A stretch of DNA of 64,000 nt from Gnetum montanum. Taxonomy: Eukaryota; Streptophyta; Gnetopsida; Gnetales; Gnetaceae. The position numbers and the translations under genes are program-made. The notes below the pieces were generated by a model. The model ran no database searches. It was not told the DNA's origin and was given only the letters and a program-made list of their open reading frames with translations. The DNA lies in the NCBI GenBank assembly GCA_015680685.1, contig MNCI01006839.1, positions 299,880-363,879 on the forward strand. Reading direction: 5' to 3'. This document shows, in pieces, positions 23,701 to 34,900 of this stretch. Position 1 is the stretch's first letter, and each line of letters starts with the position of its first letter.

Positions 23701-26700
23701 CTCGCCACGACCTCCTCCATAAGCTCAATGCGAAAACCGCGAAACACTGTATGGTCCCTCACCCAATTAGTGAAGAACTCACCATCTTCCAACGAAGGAT
23801 CGCTCATCAGCCAAGGCAACGACTTCGCCCACGTAACCCTTGTGACTAGGTGCCATAGCACTAGATATTCCCAGTATTCATCGCACGGTAGCTCGAATAT
23901 GGGCGTACCCCCCATTGCCAACTGAGCCTCTTTCCACAAACGAATACCCACTGCTACAACCTGTGCAAGCTCCAACAATGCCACTCCACAAAAAATTAGA
24001 AGGCTGCAAGCCTACCACAAAGACCACAAAACAGCAATAGTGTAAGATTTCCCATCCAACTAAGTCCTCAAGGGTAAATTAGCAGCCCACCACATCTGAC
24101 GAGTATAAAGGCAATCTTGAGCAAAGTGTGCCACCATCTCCACCCCCGCCATGCAGAGTGGACACTTGTTTTGACTGGATCAATATTTGTAAATTGTTTT
24201 CTTAGAAGAATTCAGGATATCTGCTATAAACATTTTCGCAATGTCATACGTACAAAGGTAAACAAAGATGGGGGGGAAGGAGCCCCTCCAGGAACAAAAA
24301 TGTGAGGGTAAGAAGCCCCTTAATATCAGGAGGGATGTTGGACCTCCTAGATGGCCCAGACCAGGGAGCCCCTAAACCAACAAACCCCAAAAACAACTAA
24401 ACAACCAAACTAGACCCAAACCCATCAATTACACCATGCCCCCTCCAACAAAAATGGGTTAGGCACAAACTCAACCTACCAATCAAAGTTAAAGATAGCA
24501 AACACAGCAGAGAAGCAAAAGACCCCCATGCTCATCCCACAAACATTAGATCTATCTTGGCAACCTAGTACAAGGACAGTGAGCCTATGCCTATGAATGC
24601 ATAGCATCCAACACAGCCCAATGATGCTCTGTCATGACAAACGCAACTGCTAATTGGAATTCTTTATACTTTTCCTCTCGTTGCATGCACTCAATAGGAT
24701 CCCCTATCCAATCTGGGTGGAATTTTGCCATGATTTTCCCAATGTACCTGCGTAGGGCATGCCATGCAGTATTTAAAATCACCTTCATGATCATGTATGG
24801 GCGTTGGCCCATTTGTAGCCAACAATGGATGTTAGCTTTGTGAACCGCATTCTAGCATTGCCTCAATTGTTCTTCCTACCTATCTTTTTCTTGTTGCTCC
24901 TACTCTTCGACAACCCTTTCCCTTTGTTCTTATTCTTCAAGCCACATCTCTTCCCTAATCTACTTCTGCAGATCATCTTCCATCTTGCATCTGATCCGCC
25001 ACCCCCTGCCCCCCCTCGCGCAAGCCTCTCTAGCATTGTTCTTCCTTGGCCACCTCAATGCGGCGTTGTTCATCCTGCTCAGCCTACCTTCTGTACTCCT
25101 ACTTGCACTCCTGTCACTTCACCTCCTAGGCGACTTTCTTCTACTCAAACCCTCATTGCAACTTCTTCAATAACCTTAGCCAAATCAATCTCAAATTTGG
25201 CCTGAAGCTCCCAACAAATAGCATCAATCAACTATAGGCTCATCTCCTATGTGCTGGGTGGTGGAATGGTATTTGACTCATGCCAGTCCCCGAAGCCCTT
25301 GCACACCCCCCCCCCCCCCCCCCCNNNNNNNNNNNNNNNNNNNNNNNNNNNNNNNNNNNNNNNNNNNNNNNNNNNNNNNNNNNATAGATTGCCATGAACA
25401 ACATCTAACAAAAAGGGGGTGCATCCAACAGCCATGCCACTCTCCATAGCACCAGGATTAGCCTTGAATGACAACCCCTACACTGCTGGCACAGCAAGGC
25501 CATAAAAAACTTGGGAAGGTTAACTCTACGACCCAATCGCAGACATTTGATAAAAGTAAAGTGTGCTCCTTGCAACTTTCAAACGTTGTTGGACTACACG
25601 AAGAAGCAGTTGCTCAACTCAACCACATCCTACCACAGATGGGGCAATGCAAACTTGGGCACCTACCTGCTACCCATTATGGGCATGGGCCCATCAAAGA
25701 ATCCCTCTATGTCCTATAGGCCCTGCCCAATACACAAGATCACATCCCCATCCATAGGAACCTCCAAATAATTGACCAATGATCCTCGGTGAGGGTAATG
25801 TAAACACCACGAAAAGTAGTGTAGTCAACCCTTCATTTTTTATAGAATGCACCGTCCACTAGTTCAACATCCCCCACTAGCTGAGGTAGAAGATCCACCC
25901 AGCCAGCCCTTGTGACCATGCCCCAAAGCATCTAGTTGCCCTAATAGGCCTCGCAGGCCGACTTAAAAGTTGGCATCATGCCCATCACAGCAATCACCTC
26001 TCACCACAACCAAAGCCCAAGGGTAGCAATCTACGCAAGAGAAGGAAGAGGCACTAACCTAAAGATCAGCTCATTGCACACGTGCTAAAAACACCACAGA
26101 ACAATGATAGCAAGCACATTAGCACACAATTGGACCGGAGGCAATATTGCAACAACACACCAAACACTAGCCGAGAAAAGACAGAGATAGACCAGGTGGC
26201 ACAATGTTTCGGAATCTGCCCTGCATAGGGGACAAGTGTCATTTAAGTTAATACCCTGTGTCTTCAGCAAAGCATGCATCGGCAGCATACCTTGGGAGAC
26301 AAGCCAAAGGAATGACTTTATTTTCTCTGGCAAGCGTCCCAACATCTGTAAATCGTTGGATGTATAAAAGGTTTAATATCAATGACTTTTGCTAGGCAAA
26401 ACATTGGAATTGTGAAATATAGACAAATAGGGAGAAAAATAAGAAACCCTCATAACCTTATAAAGTAAAAGTGACTTAAAACAAGACAAAAAGGTGGGCC
26501 ACGAGAAAAGTCAATGTGGAAAAGTAAGTATGATGGTGATGTGTATTTGATGTTACTTTCTTGACATGGTTCTAATGACATCTATTTTTAATATGCATAT
26601 TGTGTACTTCACCAAAAATGGAGTGGCCATCATCCTTGATCAATTTTTAAAAGAGAAAGTGGTACAAATATACTACCATGGCGATCAAATTATGGGCATT

Positions 26701-28882
26701 AAACTTGTGTTTGGAAATGAGATCAACATCATCAGCATATATGTTCCACAAATTGGCCTAGAAAACTCCATCAAGTAAGATTTTTGGGATTCTATGGATC
26801 TAGTGCTTCAAAAAATTCCCTAGCAAGAAAGTATATTCATTGGAGAGGATTTTAATGATCTTGTTACATTTACGAAAATGGGATATGACAAGATTCATGA
26901 AGGTCATGGATTTGGAGAATGCAATGATATGGAAAATTTACTGCTACAATTTGCAGGTGCCTATGTAATGCCCCACATTTGTATATGTGACCTTAGTACT
27001 TTATTAAATATTTAAAACTTTAATTTGTTTAAAAGTTTATATATATTTGTAAATGTGCCTAATGCTTCTTAGTAATATGAAGACCTTTGTTTGGGCGACC
27101 TAAGCAAGATTACTATTTATTTCTAATGTTTTCTAATTTGTTTTATTTTAAGTTTATCTATATATATATATATATATATAATATGAATGAGCATTGCAAA
27201 GTCTCGCATTATTTTAGAATAATGCTAGGAAATTAATGTGATGTGGATCCATGGTTTATTTTGATGTTTAGTTAAAATTTTGAAATTATTGAATATTTAA
27301 TTGATTAAAATACATCAAATTCAAAGTTGTCATATCACATTGAAATTTAGTGGACTAACTCAACTTTACACCTACAGTATAGATCTATGATTAGTTTTTC
27401 AATTTGATCCATAGATTTTAAAATTTTAAAGTTAAATAATTAAAAAAGTACTTGATGGGACTATATTTTCGTCACTTCAATTAAAATATTAATTTCTAGC
27501 ATTGTAGCTATGGCATGTTTATACTCATTACATCCGACACAACACAACATGTGTAAACTGTTGGATAGACAAAAAGTTTAGTATCAATGATTTTTACTAA
27601 ATAAATTATAGGAAATGTGGAAAATAAACAAGAGGCCAAAAATAAATTAGAAACCCTCATAGCATATAAACTAAAATGTGACTTAAAAAAAAAAACAAAA
27701 AGGTGGGGCCATAAGAAAAGTCAATGTGGGATGTTGATGTATGCTCTATGACATGCTTATGATGACATCTATTTTATTTATATGCAAATTGTCGACTTCA
27801 TATTAATGGTTGGAAAAGAGACAAAGGACTCATTTAATAGGAGCCATCCAACTCTCTTAAGTGTTGTCAATCTCACATGTCCACTCCCTCATGAGAGCTT
27901 GCTTGTCTAAGTCAAGTAGCAATGATGCCATGAATAAAAAAGGGTTTTTCAAGAATGAGTTGTCTACTCTTTATCCATTGTGTAAACTTTTGTGCATAAG
28001 TCTTCACCCAAGCCTTAGGGTCTCCTCCATCCTACAAATAAAGGGGTGTTTGCTCTCGTTTTCACTTTTGACTTTTGACCAAGGAAAAGTAGACTATGAT
28101 AGTTGAAGGGGTGAGGAGTTGAGGAGAAAAGAGGGAGAGAATGTTCCTTGTTTGTTCTCAGCCATCTCTTGGGTTGTCCTGAGTGTTCTTGTGGGCTCTT
28201 GGGAGGTGGATTTTTCTGGTGCTATTGGAGGCTTTTGGGATTGGTTTTTGGGGACTGTTTTCTCAGATTTTGTAGGAGGGTTTTAGCAGCACCTTGGACT
28301 TGCAATTTGAAGCTGATTTCTTGATACTATTGACTGGACAACAACCCAAACTTGAGATGTCTTCTCCCTCCCCAAATTGGTCAAGTTCAACATTAAAAGT
28401 GAGTATTCCAAACCCTTATTCTATAAAATTTTTAGTTGGTGTTTGAAGTTGTATTGGCTTGGATAAGTAAGGATTATTTCATGAGGGCATGTGGGATTTC
28501 TTGTAAGATGTGAGTCATGCATAGAGTTTCTCGTGTGTCATGGATCTGATTTTTGGCATGCATATTTTGGGCCAATGAGTTAGCATTTTCTTTGTGTCAT
28601 ATGCACTTGGTATTTCATGTTTTTGTGATTTCTTTTATAAAAGAAATGCATCCTTCATTCCATCCAAGATTGGTGATCGCTTGTGTGGGCTACAAGGGCT
28701 TAGTTCTTAGAGGTGCTTGATGGTGTTAGCCCCCACCACTTTATCCAACCCTGGTGTTCTTCTTGTGTGGGCTACAAGATGATGTAGGGTTGGAAAGACT
28801 TGGTGTGGCACATCTGGATGGCCAAAGAGTCCATTCAGTACTCATTTTAATATTAAAAATAAAGCTATGCAATTACTGTTAC

Positions 28883-28919
<37 letters not shown>

Positions 28920-31900
28920 TTGGCTGGTAATCTGATTCCCAAGATTCTACATCCCAATTATTGATATTGCAGAGCCTGAAAGCTAACTTAGGCTGAGAGG
29001 GAAAACAAAAACAAAACAAGACAAAACCCTGTTAAATTCCAATTCCCATGAACTGTGTGGATTATAATTTTAGATTTATTTTCAGGCCCTCCATCTCCTT
29101 GATTAATAAAAATTCAGGCCCTGCTTTCATACTTTGTTTGCCCAATTTTTAATACTTGAAAATGGAGGAAAACATCAACTAATTGTCCCTTGAAAAACAA
29201 ACCCTAACCATTGTAACTCTCTCTACTGTATGATGTGAGCTAGTTCTTATATGGCATTTAAATTACACTTGATATGCACAGTTACTTCTTTTATTTGTAT
29301 GATGGAAATATTGCATCTTGGAGCTTGGAAGTCTCTTTGGAGTAAGTCTTTCATTACATGAATATTCATATATTTTGTCATTGTTAGATTTTTCTTCATG
29401 CAAAGTAAATATTGTTTATTTATTTTTGCTACAACGAGTTAACCCCATTTACTTATCAGCAATTATATTCTTTTATTTGTGCAAAGAAATGAAAGAAAAT
29501 ATGTGTGATCATGTATGTTTATTTGCTTTCCATAAAATTTACCCACATGAATTATGATTAGAAATCCTTTGGGCCTAGGATAAGCAATTCACTTAAACTC
29601 ATAGTTAGTAATTAGGTGGATGATGCATTTGATTGGTGTGCATTGTGTGAAGCATGTAGTATTTTTATAGACCATTAACTAATCATTCTAATAATAATAT
29701 ATCCATCCCCATACCTTGAATGGATGGGCTACATTATTTATTTATTTTGCATACACACTACCCTAGATGTGGAGATAAGCACCCTATCCAACCCTACCCA
29801 TACATATGCCTACTTCGGCTTAATATCCTAAGCCATTGGACGCAAAGGAGTTGAGATGCACAACACTCAAAGGTTTTTAATGATGCAAGCACCATTCATA
29901 AGTGTGTACCTAGCTCACATACAATCCCCAATCACCTATCTTGGGGGTATCGAGGTGTAGTCCAAAAATGAGGGTTGAGCCAAGCTTCATTTCTGTAGTT
30001 TAAAATCCAAAGATAACCCAACTCACGACCAAATGGTGACCGAATTCTTCAAGCTAGATGGCCCTCAATGTGGGAATGCAACGCCACATTGCATGGGCAA
30101 AGTTGTTGAAACCTATACATTTTTTATTCCCAGCAATTATTTGAAGCCTATTATAGATTGATCTTGTATGGTGGAAACATAGTAGAGAACTAGTAACACA
30201 CCCACCCACATCTGTTGGTGCTACTTGTAAAATAAAACTTGAAACAAGTGAGTCACATAAATGTTTGATGTTTTCTAGCTTCACAAAAGATGGAAAATGT
30301 TAGCAATCACCCTGGATTATGCTAGGTTTTCTTAGATGTCATGGTGCTATTAAAGTTAGATGATATGTAATAGATGCATCAATCCCTAGAATTATGAGAA
30401 GTGACATGGTCTCATCCTATTGATAACTTGTTAAGTCTAATGAGAGGAGGTACCTAGACCTTGTAATCATTCCATCATTATGAGTCACATCCTTGTTAGT
30501 AGCTAATGTAACTATAATTCCATGTTTTTAGAGGATTGGAAAAGAAACAAAAATTTTCTTGTTCTTTAGAAGGTGGTCATTAGGGGTCCTACAAAACTCC
30601 AAAAGAAGAAACCAAAAACTCTAGGCAATTTGAAAGAAACACCTAAAATTTACCTCCCCACTTGTTTGTATATTGCTGCAACCTAAATTCCTACAACACC
30701 CACTTGAGGACTTTCAAAAATTTTATTCTCTATAAAACTACTCCACATTAGCACCTTTGCACTATTAAACCTTGCTCCAACGTACATAAAAGAACCCACC
30801 ACAAGGAAAAAAAACCTAGTCCTCAACTTGTTCTGATACAACTATTTGATAAAAACGATAGACCAGAGCAAATAAATGAATAAATCACAACATGAAAGAA
30901 AAATATAGAGATAACACAGTCAAAAAATCTTCCACCCCACAGACATGCATAGCTGCGCAATAGTTGACAAGTGCAAAACCAAAACAAGACTAATAGTTGA
31001 CACAAAGCAACAAGGAAGAGACCAAATTTAAAAGGCAAAACCCCCAAGAACAGAGGGAAACCTCCATAAGAGGCACTTAGCTCCTATTATTTAATCACTA
31101 CAAATAAGGTGTTTGCATACCATGACCAAGGGATCCAACCCTTAAATTGGCAAAGCCATGTTACAAACCCTAATCTAAAAACATTTAGAAGTTATCCTTC
31201 TAAAAGGATCTCAACAATGTAAAACATTTCAGAGAAACCACTTCTAAAATAAAAACAGTACCCTATTAAACTATCTAGAAAGAACCTATTAACTAACAAT
31301 GGCTCATCCCTTACAAAAAGACCATATTTACCAATTAAACAATAGAGTTACAAGATTTAGCTTCACATTCATAACACTAAAGCACATACTAATTCATTTT
31401 TCCCCACCATTTCCTGTTTGTATATTTTGATCGTTCCTCCATTTTTTATAATGATCTTCATAGGCCTAGGAAATTGTGTTTGAGAGCTCTAACCATAAGC
31501 CTTGTGAATTTGCAGCCTTGTAGGATTGGTGCATATTAAGAATTTCAATATGTAGATAAGACATTAATGGTATGATAGTACTTTCATTCTTATCCATGTT
31601 GATTAAAATATGTGTGAATTTTTTTTTCATTCTTAATCATGAATCTTCATAATGGTAAAAATCTTAATTTTGGTTTGTTAGTATTTACTTCACACCCTTA
31701 AATTTCAAAACTAGGAACTGATGAGAATTCTAAAATCCTTAACTGAGACATTCAAAACCATGATTCTGCATAAACTTATTTAATAATTTGTTTTGCAATT
31801 AAGAAGGTTTTCTGTAACAAGAATATTTTTTCTGCCAGATCAGAGGCCAAGTTAAGGGGGAAAGTAGTTTTTTGTTAACTAAAGCATGGTTAGAGTATCA

Positions 31901-34900
31901 GTAAATACAGGCAAGTAATTGAAAGTTTGGTTTAAGAAAAAAACATTTAGATTCCTTTACAAATTGCTATGTAGCATCATAAATGAGAAATAAACTCAGT
32001 TGCTGCATACCTCATTTTCAATCACTGCAATGCGCTTTCCATGATTTGATGTTAATATATGGTTAAGAAGTGTTGTCTGCAAAAGCATAGCACAAGTGAA
32101 AAATCAATTCAAGGATATAGTTCATAGTTTTAGTTGCAACCTTTCTGTGTATATAATATGGAGGCTAGTTTAAGTCCTCTTCTTTTAACACTTGAAAGCA
32201 GCTTCAGCATTGTATTATATTGCATAATAAGCATCTCAAAATAAAAACAGCATCCAACTGCAACCCATTTCTCCATTAGTTTAAAGTCTAAATTCAATTG
32301 TGATGGCCAGTTCTAAATGCCCATTCATCATCTTCCTCAAATGCACTTTTAAAAGTATTTTAGAGAGAGAAGGTAATGTTACTAATGATCTGTATGCATT
32401 TTTGCTAACTACTTCCTTTGGCCTTCAACCATACATGAAAGAAAGCTTCAAAATGACTGAATTGCACAGTTATTTTGCACAATAAATCCCTGGGATCTTT
32501 TGCAGACATATTAACAAATTTGGTTTCAGCTCCATCTATAGTTACTAGCCATGTCAATAGAGACTCACATCGAAAAATGTTGGTAACTCATTCCAAGTAG
32601 TAGCAACAAATATTAATGGATAAAACGGAAAATATTTAAAAATTAAAAACTATCAATACACGTGAAAAACACATAACTTATGAAAAGATTAGTTTGCCAT
32701 CAAAACATTTCAAAATGTATAACCCCAAGCATACAACACACAGTAGCAATGGACACATCCATAACATTTTAAGGTTTGGGATTCTACAAATTGATCACAA
32801 TGAGATTCAGCAATTTGAACAAAGTGTGTTGAATTACATTTTACATTAATGAAACCTCTAAAGTGATTCAGAGATTAATTTGAGAAAACTTTTGAGATGT
32901 AATGCAAAAATGATACAAGGACTGAATGTATTGTTAAGGAACAAGTATGAAAGAAGCTAAACCAAAGAAGTTGATTTGGCCCAAAATTGATTTACTATAA
33001 CAATATTGCTTTGTACAAGGGCAGTGAATTAGATTTAAACAGCTATAGATTCATCATGATTAACAATATTTTTGCAAAACTGCTATGCACTAATGTTAAA
33101 ATAAAGATTGGTAGGTGGGTTGACCATTTTATCACATTAACGCTTTACTACCATCAAGCTAGATTCAAAAAAATCATCCAAAGGTTCGATGGTTATCCCA
33201 CCAAGGCAAGGTCCTAAGAGGGTCAGTGGATGAGCAGAAATCCAACCTCTTTTTTTAAGTAATTACGCTCAAGCTGAAACCCAGATCTTACAACTTGAGA
33301 CACAAGCACCATCCTTGTTTCCTTATCTTATGATAAGTTTTCCTTGAAAATGAATTTTCTGCAACATCATTAAGAATTGCAACAACTACTAAACAATGTT
33401 GAGGAGCTGCAAGATCAAGGACGACAGCCACTCATCAAACAATTAACAGAGTTGAAAGCAATCCTTGAGGTGGCAATCTACCCCAGTATTATTAGCTCTA
33501 CCATACTAGTGCTTCAAATGCATTCTCCCATCTTTTGTCACTTTTTTCATTCGCCTAATTCACTATTGTATTACACTTTTACTTAAGTAGTATTTTAAAT
33601 TCCTTTTTAATTTTTTTTAAATCCTTTTTAAAATAGCATGCCATTTTTATTTTATTAAAATAATATTGTTATTTAAAAAGAGTATTTTATGTGTATTTTA
33701 ATTAAAAATGATTTTCCCTGCTAGTCCCAAGGCTTTTATTACAAATCTTTTTTCCCTTTATGATTTTAAGTGGTCTATCTCTATTGTATCATTTCTAGCA
33801 ATATGCATGTCATCAACATAAAATAGCAAAATGCAAAATTTATCTTCTAACGTGACCTGAAAAATAAACAGGGATCAAAACTGCTTCTATTGTAGTTCTA
33901 CTCATTTATAAATGCATCAAACTTTTAATACCGTTGTCTAAGAACTTATTTCGGACCATGCAAACTCTGGTTCAACCTGCAGACCAAACTTGGATGTTTT
34001 TCATCTGTAAATCCTTCAGTTTATTGCATGTATACCTATTCTTTAACATCACCACGCAAGAAAACCATCCTAACATCTAACAAATTTAGCTTTAGATCCA
34101 AACAAGCAATCAAAGATTTCGTTCCTCAGTATATTTGTTCCTCCAGTTATCTCTTGCTTCATATATTTTATTACCCAATTAACAATTATCACTAGACTTT
34201 CATTGCTGGTGATGTAGATTTGGTTTATAAGTCAAGTCAACAGTTACAAGAAATGTTCCACGTATCAAACAAATATTGTCAATGCAGTGGATAAGAAGTG
34301 CATTTCAAGCTGCATAAATAACAATGAAACAGTGAAAATATTTTGACATCCGTCACTTTGGATAACCTTTTGTCAATGAATGAAATGTTAAAAAAAATCC
34401 ATCATGAGTACGTCGTACAGTAATTCCTTGATCTCGACATCAGTCGTGATCGATGCCTGGGCGTCCATTTCAAAAATCAGAAAGTGCAGCACATTCAATG
34501 ATATAATAACTGTTCATTTAAAAACGATTTTAAGTCTATTTTAATGTGTGGCATCGTTCAACATATCCTGGCCCCCTTAGGTGCATTGCAGTTTGTGGCT
34601 TTCAGTGTTATCTATCAAGACTAACTACCAGTCTTGCTAACAAAGAAACTGAAGTCTTCTTTATGTCCATGTCCGAAGTCGCAAATGTTACCAACAAATA
34701 AATACAATGAAAACCAAAATAGCCCTTGCTATTTCATTCACTAGTCGAGTACCCTGTGGTCAATGAGACACTGATGGTAACCATGCTAGAAGTTCCAGTA
34801 ATGAACATCTAAATACGGTGATTTTGACACGCGATGTTAAACAGTCGAGAACAACAAATTCATTTCCATCCAAGGAACAAAAAATTCCATAATGCGAGAA

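Larger units (their letters stand above)
24196..26345 (-). mobile_element. LINE-derived unit 2: zinc finger, unknown domain, coiled coil, J-like domain, LINE tail
   Basis: 26345-26085 reads LPEKIKSFLWLVSQGMLPMH and NDTCPLCRADSETLCHLVYL, a clear zf-RVT domain. 25900-25480 repeats the unknown domain (RVDYTTFRGVYITLTE). A sequencing gap lies at 25325-25383 after a C run. 25250-24840 encodes a Glu/Gln/Arg-rich coiled coil and 24829-24591 a J-like domain, annotated separately. 24590-24196 is G/T-rich noncoding sequence (minus sense) resembling a LINE 3' UTR. The order matches unit 1 plus the extra coiled-coil and J parts. Confidence 0.65.
22693..26603 (+). mobile_element. Truncated giant LTR (copy C), split by LINE-derived insertions
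   Basis: 22693-23229 begins TGTAGTGCCCCACGTTTG and parallels the first 540 bp of copies A and B. The match resumes at 26346 (GTAAATCGTTGGATGTAT) and ends near 26603 (GTGTACTTCAC). The middle, 23230-26345, is LINE-derived. About 20 bp of LTR are missing at the insertion. The 3' two thirds of the LTR are absent. The (GT)n run at 22764-22795 is internal to it. Confidence 0.7.

Noticed and set aside
24825-25205. 126-residue Leu/Pro-rich plus-strand frame that looks like a membrane protein
   Set aside because: It is the exact antisense of the Glu/Gln/Arg-rich coiled coil, whose complement reads as Leu/Phe/Pro-rich.
25249-25474. Gly-rich and Pro-rich frames across Ns
   Set aside because: They translate a C homopolymer and an assembly gap.
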